64,000 bases of DNA, taken from NCBI GenBank assembly GCA_963843595.1, contig CAWJLG010000009.1, positions 124,001 to 188,000 of the forward strand, given 5' to 3'. The stretch's first letter is position 1; the number at the start of each line of letters is the position of its first letter. Shown here one piece after another: positions 1-8,467 of this stretch. This DNA is from CAIWHR01 sp963843595 (GTDB lineage: Bacteria; Pseudomonadota; Gammaproteobacteria; Burkholderiales; Casimicrobiaceae). The position numbers and the translations under genes are program-made. Under the pieces are notes generated by a model. That model worked only from the letters and a program-made list of their open reading frames with translations. It was not told where the DNA came from and did not search any database.

Positions 1-384
1 CAGCACGTCGCGCTCGGCACCGGCGACATCCACGCGACGGTCGAGGCGATGCGCGCCTCCGGCGTCGCGTTCCAGGACACGCCGGACACGTACTTCGAGG
101 CGCTGGCCACGCGGCTGCCGGGGCACAGGGAGGACACGGCTCGGCTGCGGAAGAACCGCATCCTGCTCGACGGGGCGCCGGCCAAGGACGAGATGCTGCT
201 GCAGATCTTCACCAAAACCGTCATCGGGCCGATCTTCTTCGAGATCATCCAGCGCAAGGGCAACGAGGGCTTCGGCGAGGGCAACTTCCGTGCGCTGTTC
301 GAGTCGATCGAGCTCGACCAGATCCGGCGCGGCGTCGCTGAAAACCTAGCTCGGCCGGGCAAATCGGGTCGCGCCGAACCGTAG
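1..384 (+). CDS. hpd: 4-hydroxyphenylpyruvate dioxygenase, C-terminal part
   Basis: The frame is open from the first base to the TAG at 382-384, so this is the last 127 residues of a longer protein. The family converts 4-hydroxyphenylpyruvate to homogentisate in tyrosine breakdown, using Fe(II) in the cytoplasm. Visible signatures are the QHVAL.T.DI segment, LLQIFTK, GPIFFEIIQRKG and GFGEGNF.ALFESIE. The glutamate of FFEIIQ is the C-terminal iron ligand in known HPPDs. The last ~15 residues after RRGV are a variable tail. The N-terminal half and the promoter lie outside the window. Confidence 0.95.
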   Translation, partial: QHVALGTGDIHATVEAMRASGVAFQDTPDTYFEALATRLPGHREDTARLRKNRILLDGAPAKDEMLLQIFTKTVIGPIFFEIIQRKGNEGFGEGNFRALFESIELDQIRRGVAENLARPGKSGRAEP

Positions 385-457
385 GTCCGCAGTATTTGCG
401 CGGGCGCGCCTTGCGGGCAGGGCATTCGATCCCCACGTCCCTGATTGCACAGGAAAG

Positions 458-517
458 ATGCGTTTGCGCGCGCTTTCTGTCATAGTCTCGGAGTTTCTGG
501 AAGAACGGGTCTGTTAG
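458..517 (+). CDS. possible 19-residue leader ORF ahead of birA
   Basis: An ATG at 458 preceded by AGGAAAG opens a 19-codon frame (MRLRALSVIV then SEFLEERVC). Its TAG at 515-517 overlaps the likely birA GTG start (TAGTG). This geometry would allow translational coupling. No homology is recognised and the ORF may be chance. It is listed because its start has a better Shine-Dalgarno match than any birA start. Confidence 0.25.
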   Translation: MRLRALSVIVSEFLEERVC

Positions 518-1521
518 TGCTCACTCCGCTTGGTTTCTCGTTGCTGCGCCAGCTTGCGGATGGCGCCTTCCACTCCGGCGAGGATCTCGCCGAGCAGGTG
601 GGGCTTACGCGCGCCCGTGTGTCGCAGGTGCTGAAGGACGCCGAAACGGCCGGTCTCGCGCTGGAGCGGATCAAGGGTCGCGGCTATCGCCTGCTGGAAG
701 CGCCGAATTTCCTCGACGCAAAGGCGGTTCGGGCGCGCCTCGACGAACTCGCGATCGATCGCGGGGCCCCGATCCCGGTTGCCGTCGAAGTCACCGACCA
801 GGTCGATTCGACATCCTCTGAACTGATGCGCCGTTCGCAGCGGCGCGACGTCCATGGCATCGCGCTCGCGGCCGAATGGCAGACCGCCGGCCGCGGCCGG
901 CGCGGGCGCCCGTGGATGGCCGTTGCCGGGGGCAGTCTCACGTTCTCGCTGGGCTGGCAGTTCGAGCAGGGCGCGGGATTCCTGGCCGGGCTCTCGCTGG
1001 CCGTCGGGGTCGCCGTCGCGCGCGCGCTGGAGGCCGAGGGCCTGTCCGGCATTGCGCTCAAGTGGCCGAACGACCTCGTCCACCGGCACCTGAAACTGGG
1101 CGGCATCCTGATCGAGCTCAACGGCGATGCGCTCGGGCCGTCGACGACGGTCATCGGCGTCGGACTCAACGTCCGGCTGCCGCCGGCTGCGCGCAAGGAC
1201 ATTCCGGTGCCGGTGACCGACCTTACGACCGTCGCCGGCAAGAAGGCGTCGCCGATCGATCGCAATCGCCTGCTCGCCCGGCTGCTCGCCGAGCTTTCCT
1301 CGGTACTGGAGCAGTATTCGACCGAGGGCTTCGCGCCGTTCGCCGCCGAATGGCAGCATCGCCACGCTTACCAGGGCAAGCCGGTGAAGCTGCTCCTTCC
1401 CGACGGCGCGACGGTCACCGGCAAGGTCGCCGGGGTCGACGCGAGCGGCGCGCTGGTGCTGGCCGACGGGCCGCGCCGCGCGCGCTTCCTCGCCGGCGAG
1501 ATTTCGCTTCGCCGCGCGTAA
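517..1521 (+). CDS. birA: biotin-[acetyl-CoA-carboxylase] ligase / biotin repressor BirA
   Basis: Cytoplasmic enzyme that activates biotin as biotinyl-AMP and attaches it to biotin carrier proteins. Here those would include the carrier encoded at 30597-31121. The N-terminal ~60 residues form a winged helix (SGEDLAEQVGLTRARVSQ), so it may also repress transcription. The catalytic domain has the biotin/AMP loop GRGRRGRPW near residue 125 and the KWPNDL motif. A C-terminal SH3-like domain follows. With GTG 517 the protein is 334 aa, near the usual ~320. The frame is open back to a TTG at 445, but homology begins at the LTPLG segment. Next downstream is coaX, a common pairing in Burkholderiales. 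Confidence 0.93.
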   Translation: MLTPLGFSLLRQLADGAFHSGEDLAEQVGLTRARVSQVLKDAETAGLALERIKGRGYRLLEAPNFLDAKAVRARLDELAIDRGAPIPVAVEVTDQVDSTSSELMRRSQRRDVHGIALAAEWQTAGRGRRGRPWMAVAGGSLTFSLGWQFEQGAGFLAGLSLAVGVAVARALEAEGLSGIALKWPNDLVHRHLKLGGILIELNGDALGPSTTVIGVGLNVRLPPAARKDIPVPVTDLTTVAGKKASPIDRNRLLARLLAELSSVLEQYSTEGFAPFAAEWQHRHAYQGKPVKLLLPDGATVTGKVAGVDASGALVLADGPRRARFLAGEISLRRA

Positions 1522-1628
1522 TACGGGCAGGGGCGGATTCTGTCCGGGTCCGGTCGACCTTGGCCGCAATCGGGTCAGGTTACTATTTCAGTGCGTCCGA
1601 CCGGCCCCGGGGCCGGCGATGTGCGCGG

Positions 1629-1647
1629 AAACCGTAGCCCGGTTTTT
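1629..1647 (+). terminator. small terminator-like hairpin before coaX
   Basis: AAACCG (1629-1634) pairs with CGGTTT (1640-1645) around a 5-nt loop and the T-run continues to 1647. It lies 18 nt upstream of the coaX ATG, so it could attenuate birA-to-coaX read-through. A perfect 16-bp palindrome, CCGGCCCCGGGGCCGG, sits just upstream at 1601-1616. The stem is short, so this is tentative. Confidence 0.35.
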
Positions 1648-1664
1648 GTTACGTCTCTGACCCC

Positions 1665-2414
1665 ATGAGCCAGATCCTCGTCATCGACATCGGCAACAGC
1701 CGCATGAAATGGGGCCTGCGCGGCACGCACGGCTGGCTCGCGCTGGGGGTCACGCCCAACAGCGAGATCGGGACGCTGGCGCTGCGGGACTGGCAGAATC
1801 TCCCGCGCCCGATGCGAGTCGTGGGTGTCAACGTTGCCGGCGAGGCCGCGCGCGTGCGCGTCGAGGCGCAGCTTGCGCGCTGGCGCGTCGCGCCCGAGTG
1901 GCTCATTGCGGACGCCGCGGCGTGCGGCGTGACCAACCGCTACGCACGGCCCGCACAGCTCGGTCCCGACCGCTGGGCGTCGCTGGTCGGGGCGCGGCAG
2001 CGCTCGACCGCAATCGACCTGTTTCCGCCGGCGTGCGTGGTCGTCAATGCGGGGACCGCGGTCACCGTCGACGCGCTGGATCTGGATGGCGTGTTTCGCG
2101 GCGGGTTGATCCTCCCGGGGCTGCGGCTGATGCTGCGCGCGCTTGCCGAAAACACCAGCGCCCTCAAGGTCGCGCCTGGCACGTTCAGCGAATTCCCGGA
2201 CAACACGCCGGATGCGCTGTATACGGGGTCGATGCAGGCCGTCTGCGGCGCGATCGAACAGATGCGCCGCCTCATCGACACCAATCCCGCGCAGGTCCGC
2301 GTCTATCTCGCCGGGGGCGCGGCGCCGGAAATCGCGCCGCACCTCAACCCGCCGGTGGAGATTGTGGACAATCTCGTGCTGGAAGGCGTGCTCGCGCTCG
2401 CCGAGGCGGGCTGA
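1665..2414 (+). CDS. coaX: type III pantothenate kinase
   Basis: Phosphorylates pantothenate with ATP, the first step of coenzyme A synthesis in the cytoplasm. The 249-residue length is typical. The three ASKHA phosphate/adenosine motifs are visible: DIGNSRMKWG at the N-terminus, QLGPDRWASLVGAR near residue 100, and NAGTAVTVDAL near residue 128. The type III enzyme is not related to E. coli CoaA. It follows birA by 143 bp and precedes a SPOR-domain gene in the same direction. Confidence 0.95.
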   Translation: MSQILVIDIGNSRMKWGLRGTHGWLALGVTPNSEIGTLALRDWQNLPRPMRVVGVNVAGEAARVRVEAQLARWRVAPEWLIADAAACGVTNRYARPAQLGPDRWASLVGARQRSTAIDLFPPACVVVNAGTAVTVDALDLDGVFRGGLILPGLRLMLRALAENTSALKVAPGTFSEFPDNTPDALYTGSMQAVCGAIEQMRRLIDTNPAQVRVYLAGGAAPEIAPHLNPPVEIVDNLVLEGVLALAEAG

Positions 2415-2509
2415 GTTCGGGCGATGCGGTCGGGTAACATTCGGGCGGAGCGAGCCGCCACGCACCGCGGAGCGGCAGCGACTCCGGCGCTGACCTGACC
2501 CCCCTCCCC

Positions 2510-3160
2510 ATGCGTACCGTCGTCTTTCTCCTTCTCCTCGCCAACCTGACGATGTTCGGGTACACGCGCCTCGACAGCGTCGGCAGCGGCGAGAGCGCGC
2601 GCCTTACGCAGCAGGTGCAGCCGGACAAGATCGCATTGCTCACGCCGCAGCAGGTGGCGGCGCTGGGCCCCGCCAAGGCAGCCGCCCTTGCCGACGTGTG
2701 CGTCGAATGGGGTCCGTTGACCGATGCCGACCGCGCCCGGGCGCTGACCGATCTCGAAACGCTCGCGCTCGGCAAGCTGCTTTCGCAAAAGCGCGCCGAC
2801 GTCGCCACCGCCTACTGGGTCTATCTTCCGCCGTTTGCCAGCAAGGCCGCAGCGGACAAGCGTGCGGCGGAGTTGCGCGGCACCGGCCTGCGCGACGCCA
2901 CCGTCGTCGACGGCGGCCCGCTGCGCTTCGCGGTCGGACTGGGCGCTTTCCGCAGCGAGGAAGCGGCGACTGCGCTGGTCGCCGACCTCGGGAAGCGCGG
3001 CATCGATGGTGCGAAGGTCGGCGCGCGGACACAGACCATCGCCCAGACCACGCTCATCATCCGCGATCCGCCGCAGGCGGCAATTGCGAAGCTGCGGGAC
3101 CTGGCGCCGAGCTATCCGGGCGCGGAGGTGCGCATCGGCACCTGCGACAAGGCAGGCTGA
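2510..3160 (+). CDS. SPOR-domain membrane-anchored protein
   Basis: 216 aa with an N-terminal hydrophobic segment (VVFLLLLANLTMFGY, residues 4-18) acting as signal anchor, so the body should be periplasmic. Residues ~98-185 (YWVYLPPF, then FAVGLGAF..EEAA) match the SPOR fold, which binds denuded peptidoglycan, often at division sites. The position after birA-coaX is the same as in many betaproteobacteria. The specific role is unknown. A C-terminal extension of about 30 residues ends in a single cysteine (GTCDKAG). Confidence 0.75.
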   Translation: MRTVVFLLLLANLTMFGYTRLDSVGSGESARLTQQVQPDKIALLTPQQVAALGPAKAAALADVCVEWGPLTDADRARALTDLETLALGKLLSQKRADVATAYWVYLPPFASKAAADKRAAELRGTGLRDATVVDGGPLRFAVGLGAFRSEEAATALVADLGKRGIDGAKVGARTQTIAQTTLIIRDPPQAAIAKLRDLAPSYPGAEVRIGTCDKAG

Positions 3161-3196
3161 TCGATCCGCGGCGCGGCGATCCGACCGCTTTCGGCC

Positions 3197-3685
3197 GTGC
3201 AAGAGATTGCGATTCGCGAGGCCGTCACCGCGCAGGACATCGCGCTCGCCCGCGCGCTCTTCGTCGAGTACGCGCGCTGGCTCGACGTCGACCTCTGCTT
3301 CCAGGGCTTCGACCGCGAGCTCGAAACACTGCCAGGCGCCTACGCCGCGCCGCGTGGCCGGCTACTGCTCGCGGGCGCCCCGAACGACGCATTCGGCTGC
3401 ATCGCGCTGCGCCCGCTCGAGATCAGCGGGACCGCTGCGGGCACGCTGGGCGAGGTGAAGCGGCTCTACGTCCAGCCGGCACGACGCGCTGGCGGCTGGG
3501 GACGTCGGCTCGCCGAGACGCTGGTCGGCGAAGCGCGTGCCATCGGCTATCGCGAGCTCAGGCTCGACACGCTGGAGTGGATGGCCGATGCGCGCAGGCT
3601 GTACGGCCGGCTTGGCTTTCGCGAGTGCCCCCCTTACTATCACAACCCGCTGCCCGGCGTTGTCTACATGGCGCTGACGCTGTGA
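3197..3685 (+). CDS. GNAT-family N-acetyltransferase
   Basis: 162-residue cytoplasmic acyl-CoA-dependent acetyltransferase. The GNAT core is seen as GCIALRPLE (beta strand), GEVKRLYVQP (beta4) and RRAGGWGRRL, the R/Q-x-x-G-x-G/A acetyl-CoA pyrophosphate loop, followed by LDTLEWM.DARRLYGRLGF. The start is the GTG at 3197. The substrate is unknown. It ends 4 nt before the next ATG, suggesting co-transcription with the two TPM-domain genes. Confidence 0.8.
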   Translation: MQEIAIREAVTAQDIALARALFVEYARWLDVDLCFQGFDRELETLPGAYAAPRGRLLLAGAPNDAFGCIALRPLEISGTAAGTLGEVKRLYVQPARRAGGWGRRLAETLVGEARAIGYRELRLDTLEWMADARRLYGRLGFRECPPYYHNPLPGVVYMALTL

Positions 3686-3689
3686 CGAC

Positions 3690-4361
3690 ATGAAGAAGAA
3701 TCTGACGCACGCCGAGACCGAGGCGATCACGAGGCGGGTACGGGAGGTCGAGGCGCGTACGGGCATCCAGCTCGTCGCGGCCGTTGTCGGCAAGTCGCAC
3801 GCTTACCCGCAGTTGCCGTGGAAGGCGTTCGCACTGGCGGCCTCACTTGCGGGCTTCGTGGTCGTCGTCGCCGACGGCCTGCGACCGGATTGGGTCACCA
3901 CATCGGCGCTGCTGCTCCAGATCGCTGCCGTGCTCATCGCCGGCGCCGCAGCGGCGCTCCTCGCCGTCTTCGTTCCACCGTTTGCGCGTCTGTTCTCGCG
4001 CCCGCCGCGGCGCGAATTCGAAGTCCGCCGTTACGCGCAGACGGTGTTCCTCGAGAAGGAACTGTTCGCCACACGCGAGCGCAACGGAGTGCTGCTGCTC
4101 GTGAGCCTGTTCGAACACCAGGTCGAGATCCTGCCCGATCGCGGGTTCGCGCCGAGGGTGGGCGCCGCCGACTGGCGCAGGGTGGTCGAGAAGATGACTC
4201 CGCTGCTGCGCGAGGGGCGGCCTGCCGATGCCGTGCTGGCGGGCCTTTCCGCCGCGGAAGCGATGCTGGTGGACAAAGCGTTTGCTCCCGGAGCGGCGGG
4301 CCGCAACGAGCTTCCGGACCGGCCGATCGACACCGCAGGTGCCCGTGGAGCCGACGAGTGA
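3690..4361 (+). CDS. TPM-domain membrane protein, short form
   Basis: 223 aa. An N-terminal stretch (residues 1-35, MKKNLTHAETEAITRRVREVE) begins the TPM domain. Two membrane segments follow (about residues 37-60 and 66-88). The second half of the TPM fold continues after them, with REFEVRRYAQ and GVLLLVSLFEHQVEILPD. The acidic tail is disordered. TPM proteins occur in envelope-maintenance contexts and some have acid phosphatase activity in plants. No enzymatic role can be assigned here. It is paired with the larger TPM gene downstream. Confidence 0.7.
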   Translation: MKKNLTHAETEAITRRVREVEARTGIQLVAAVVGKSHAYPQLPWKAFALAASLAGFVVVVADGLRPDWVTTSALLLQIAAVLIAGAAAALLAVFVPPFARLFSRPPRREFEVRRYAQTVFLEKELFATRERNGVLLLVSLFEHQVEILPDRGFAPRVGAADWRRVVEKMTPLLREGRPADAVLAGLSAAEAMLVDKAFAPGAAGRNELPDRPIDTAGARGADE

Positions 4362-4473
4362 GCGCGGCGGGCGAGGCATTGCCGAGCCTAGGCCCGAAGG
4401 GCGCGTCGTCGCGCGACCGAGTTGCGCCCGACCGCCCGGCGCAACTCGATCAACCGGCTGCGCGGAGGGGCGT

Positions 4474-5442
4474 GTGAGCGCGCTTCTGCAACGCGGCGCG
4501 GCGCTCATCTTCGCGCTGCTGCTGGTGCTTCCGGCCGTCGCGCTGACGGTCGACGTGCCGTTCCTTTCCGGGCGCGTCGTCGACGACGCGGAGATCCTGA
4601 AGCCCGCGACACGCGAGCGGATCACCGCGGCGCTCAAGGCGCACGAAGGGTCCACGGGCAATCAGATCGCCATACTGACGATCCCGACCATCGACAGCGA
4701 GAGCGTCGAGGAATTCTCGACCCGGGTGTTCGAGAGCTGGAAGCTCGGTCAGAAGGGCAAGGACAACGGCGTGCTCGTCGTCGTCGTGCCGAAGGACCGC
4801 AAGATGCGCATCGAAGTCGGCTACGGCCTCGAGGGCACGCTCACCGACGCCGCCGCCGCGCGCATCATCCGCAATGTGATGACACCGGCGTTCAAGTCCG
4901 GCGACTACGACAAGGGAATCGAGGACGGCGCGGCGGCGATCGTCTCGACGCTGGAAGGCAAGGCCGATGCGGTGCTCGATGCGCCCGCGGCGTCGAGCGA
5001 GGGGCTCAAATTCGTCTCCTCCGATGGCAGCGAGATGCCCTGGACGATGCGCATCCTCCTCGGGGCGTTCGTGTTCAGCATCATCGGCCTGTTCACGTTC
5101 ATCGGCATCATGACGCCGGGCGTGGGTTGGTTCCTGTACGTGTTCCTGATCCCGTTCTGGGCGATGTTCCCGCTGTTCATCATCGGCGGGAAGCCAACCG
5201 TCGTCCTGCTCGCGGTGTACCTGATCGGCTATCCGGTCGCCAAGCTCATCCTGTCGCGGCAGCCGTGGTATCAGAAGGCTGCGACCGAGCTCAAGACCAC
5301 CGGGCATGCCAACGTCGGCGGCTTTGTCGTCACCAGCGGCTCCCGCGGCGGATCGTCGAGCTGGTCATCGGGGGGCAGCAGCGGGGGCTTCTCCGGCGGC
5401 GGAGGCAGTTCGGGGGGCGGCGGGGCGTCCGGCAGCTGGTGA
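4474..5442 (+). CDS. TPM-domain protein with Gly/Ser-rich tail (YgcG family)
   Basis: 322 aa from GTG 4474, chosen because GGAGGGG lies just upstream and a signal peptide (LLQRGAALIFALLLVLPAVALT) follows directly. The frame is open further upstream, but that stretch lacks family features. Residues ~27-165 form the TPM domain: GRVVDDAEIL, GNQIAILTIPT, NGVLVVVVPKDRKMRIEVGYGLEG. Then come two or three membrane helices and a flexible GGSSGGFSGGGGSSGGGGAS tail ending in W. The family is secreted or membrane-bound with poorly defined function. It probably works with the short TPM protein upstream. Confidence 0.8.
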   Translation: MSALLQRGAALIFALLLVLPAVALTVDVPFLSGRVVDDAEILKPATRERITAALKAHEGSTGNQIAILTIPTIDSESVEEFSTRVFESWKLGQKGKDNGVLVVVVPKDRKMRIEVGYGLEGTLTDAAAARIIRNVMTPAFKSGDYDKGIEDGAAAIVSTLEGKADAVLDAPAASSEGLKFVSSDGSEMPWTMRILLGAFVFSIIGLFTFIGIMTPGVGWFLYVFLIPFWAMFPLFIIGGKPTVVLLAVYLIGYPVAKLILSRQPWYQKAATELKTTGHANVGGFVVTSGSRGGSSSWSSGGSSGGFSGGGGSSGGGGASGSW

Positions 5443-5456
5443 GGCGGTCGGGGACG

Positions 5457-6203
5457 TCAGGCCCGCGCGCGCAGCGCAAAGCGCCGCTCGCCGCCCGCGC
5501 TTGGCAGCGGCGATGCGATGATCGTCACGTCGCGGTAGCCCGCCTGCGCGACGAGGTCGGCGAGCTCTCCTTCGTCGTACCAGGTGAGCGCCAGCGTCTC
5601 GTCCTCGCGCGCGAGTATCCGCACGCCCTCGCGGCGCTCGTACCGACTGACGGTGTCGATGCGCCGGCCTTCCGCGTCGACGATCGTCTCCGAGCGCAAC
5701 GCGATCTTCGTTCCGTCGGCCAGGGGCACGGTGCGCGCCTCGACGATCGGCGCGCCCGGCGGATGCAGGGCCTCCGCCGGAACGACGCAGTCGACGATGA
5801 GAACCCCGGGGTCGACGAGGTGTGCGCGCAGCCGTTCCAGCGCCGTCATCGCCGCGACCCTGTCGACGATCAGCTGGAACGATCCGATCGCGACGAACGC
5901 GGCCGCGTAGCGGAACGGCAGGTTCAGTACGGCGATGTCCTGCCGAAACAGCGGTGCCGAGAGGCCGGCGCCGATGAGCCGCGCCGTGCAGCTCGCGAGC
6001 ATCGCCTCCGAGCCGTCGACACCATGGATGTTGAGGCCGCGCTCGACGAGCGGTATCAGCAGGCGTCCCGATCCCGCCATCGCCTCGAGCAGCGGACCGG
6101 CGTCGTGCGGCAGCCGCTCAACGTACCAGTCGACTTCGGTGTCGGGTGCGCGCGGCTCGTCGGCGTCGTAGAACAGCGTGCGGAGGCGACCGTAGGCGGC
6201 CAT
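5457..6203 (-). CDS. class I SAM-dependent methyltransferase
   Basis: 248 aa. The SAM-binding motif I is MAGSGRLLIPLVERG at residues ~41-56, followed by GVDGSEAML with the acidic residue that binds the ribose. Later strands (AFVAIGSFQLI, GVLIVDCVVP) complete a Rossmann fold. The N-terminus (LFYDADEPRAPDTEVDWY) resembles small-molecule methyltransferases of the Methyltransf_25 type. The substrate is unknown. It ends 14 bp past the convergent TPM gene. Confidence 0.75.
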   Translation of the reverse strand: MAAYGRLRTLFYDADEPRAPDTEVDWYVERLPHDAGPLLEAMAGSGRLLIPLVERGLNIHGVDGSEAMLASCTARLIGAGLSAPLFRQDIAVLNLPFRYAAAFVAIGSFQLIVDRVAAMTALERLRAHLVDPGVLIVDCVVPAEALHPPGAPIVEARTVPLADGTKIALRSETIVDAEGRRIDTVSRYERREGVRILAREDETLALTWYDEGELADLVAQAGYRDVTIIASPLPSAGGERRFALRARA

Positions 6204-6281
6204 GCGGGCGATTCTCGCATGGTGGGGCAGCGGGGCAAGCGGCCGCCACGGGCGAGGGCGGCGGTGTGCGTCAGGCGAAGT

Positions 6282-6668
6282 CTAGGATTGCTCCCACGGC
6301 AGGCCCTCCTTGCGCCAGCCGGAGATCGCGCCGCGATGATGCTCGTCGTCGAGCGGCCCCTCGAACCCTTCGATGACGTTGTACACCTCGGCGAATCCGG
6401 CCTGCTCCAGCGCCTGTCCGGCGCTCACCGAACGCTGGCCGCTGCGGCAGATCACGACGACCGGCCGGTTCATGCTCGCGATCTTCTTCACCTGCCCGAC
6501 GAAATGAGGGTTGATCTCCCAGTCGGGACCGTCGTTCCACGCGACGTGATGCGCGCCGGTCGGATGGCCGACGAACAGGTATTCCATCTCACTGCGGCAG
6601 TCGACGAGTACCGAAGACGGATTGTCGTGCAGGAATTGGTGGGCGTCCTTGGCCGTCAGATGTTTCAT
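6282..6668 (-). CDS. rhodanese-domain sulfurtransferase
   Basis: 128-residue single-domain rhodanese. The active-site loop is CRSGQRS with the catalytic cysteine near residue 72, the form that carries persulfide sulfur. HLTAKDAHQFL and VLVDCRSEMEYLFVGHP are the usual N-terminal strand and the CH2A motif. A longer in-frame start exists at 6689, but MKHLTA fits the family N-terminus. The likely role is cytoplasmic sulfur transfer or cyanide detoxification. Family members with this WNDGPDWEINPHFV insert are common in betaproteobacteria. Confidence 0.85.
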   Translation of the reverse strand: MKHLTAKDAHQFLHDNPSSVLVDCRSEMEYLFVGHPTGAHHVAWNDGPDWEINPHFVGQVKKIASMNRPVVVICRSGQRSVSAGQALEQAGFAEVYNVIEGFEGPLDDEHHRGAISGWRKEGLPWEQS

Positions 6669-6744
6669 GCGCGGCAATCTAGCACGCACCGGGAGTGCCG
6701 TTAAGCGGCGCGCGGCGTCCGCGATATGATGATTCGTTCCGAGG

Positions 6745-7182
6745 TTATAGCCGGGCAGTCGCCGCGATCGTGTCGATCCAGTCGCGCGCGACCGGCACCG
6801 CCCCTGTCCAGCGCAGGAAGCCGTGAATCATCCCCTCGCAGCGAACGAGTGTCGTGGGGACCCCGGCGGCCAGGATGCGACAGAGCTTGTCGTGCGAGTC
6901 GAGGGAGCCGGTGACCCAGCCCCCTCCGTGTGCATAAACGACGAGCGGCAGCGGGCGCTCGCCGGCCGGGCGGTAGATACGGATCGGGATCAGTCCGGCC
7001 GGACCGGGGATCATCGCGTCGGCGGCCCCGTCCACCGGTGCCGCATCGCCACCGAGTCGTTGCGGCGCGGCCAGCGCCGCGGCACGCAATGCGGCGACGT
7101 CGGGCGGGCCGGTTGTCGCCGGCGCCGCGAAGTACGTGTCGAGTAACTGCCGGATCGCCGGATCGATCATCGCGCGCAGCAC
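6745..7182 (-). pseudogene. alpha/beta hydrolase (HSL/lipase family) with internal in-frame deletion
   Basis: The first ~106 residues match the start of an HSL-family esterase, with IPIRIYRPAG and the oxyanion motif VVYAHGGGWVTGSLDSHD. Directly after CRILAAG (junction near 6862-6872) the sequence jumps to VPTTLVRCEGMIHGFLRW, the C-terminal part with the catalytic histidine. The central ~150 residues with the GDSAGG nucleophile serine and the catalytic aspartate are missing. The two segments normally both have AAG at this point, so a microhomology deletion is likely. The 145-aa product cannot be an active esterase. MID at 7170 is an alternative start. Confidence 0.85.
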
Positions 7183-7234
7183 AGGTCAGAGGTGATTCGT
7201 CACCGCGGCATGGTAGCCGAAAGCGGCCGCGCGA

Positions 7235-7263
7235 TTGACAAACGCTGCCCGAGCCCCTAGATT
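7235..7263 (+). promoter_or_regulatory. sigma-70 promoter for the metH leader
   Basis: TTGACA at 7235-7240, a 17-bp spacer, and TAGATT at 7258-7263. The predicted start of transcription is near 7270, exactly where the SAM-II-like aptamer begins, which supports both calls. Confidence 0.7.
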
Positions 7264-7270
7264 CCGGTCC

Positions 7271-7344
7271 ATAGCGCCGATTTGAACCCCAGCTTGCGGG
7301 CGCTCTACAAATTCAGCTAAAGCGGTTTCGACCCGAAACCCGCT
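7271..7344 (+). promoter_or_regulatory. SAM-II-type riboswitch with antiterminator, upstream of split metH
   Basis: P1 is AGCGCC (7273-7278) with GGCGCT (7299-7304). The conserved core GATTTGAACC (7279-7288) sits in the P1 loop and CAGCTAAA at 7314-7321 follows. This matches the SAM-II order GAUUU..ACC...GCUAAA. AACC (7285-7288) can pair with GGTT (7324-7327) as the pseudoknot. GGTT is also part of a 10-bp hairpin AGCGGTTTCG/CGAAA-CCGCT (7321-7344, one bulge). That hairpin would sequester the AAACCCG arm of the following terminator. Binding of S-adenosylmethionine should therefore favour termination and lower methionine synthase expression. The regulatory logic is inferred. Confidence 0.8.
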
Positions 7345-7375
7345 CGGCGGCAAGCTGAACGGGTTTTTTTGTTTT
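7336..7375 (+). terminator. attenuator terminator of the metH leader
   Basis: AAACCCG (7336-7342) pairs with CGGGTTT (7360-7366) and is followed by a T-rich tract to 7375, 14 nt before the metH start. Its 5' arm overlaps the antiterminator hairpin of the riboswitch. The loop segment GCAAGCTG (7350-7357) is complementary to CAGCTTGC (7290-7297) in the aptamer, another possible alternative pairing. Confidence 0.7.
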
Positions 7376-7388
7376 CCTGCGCAACCTT

Positions 7389-8447
<1,059 letters not shown>

Positions 8448-8467
8448 CGAACCTCCCGCCGTCTACC

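Noticed and set aside
1601..1616. Perfect palindrome CCGGCCCCGGGGCCGG as an operator
   Set aside because: It is pure G/C in a GC-rich genome and no second copy or regulator is nearby; kept only as context for the coaX leader.
7271..7320. Possible tRNA-like fold before metH
   Set aside because: No acceptor stem, anticodon arm or CCA; the sequence fits a SAM-II aptamer much better.
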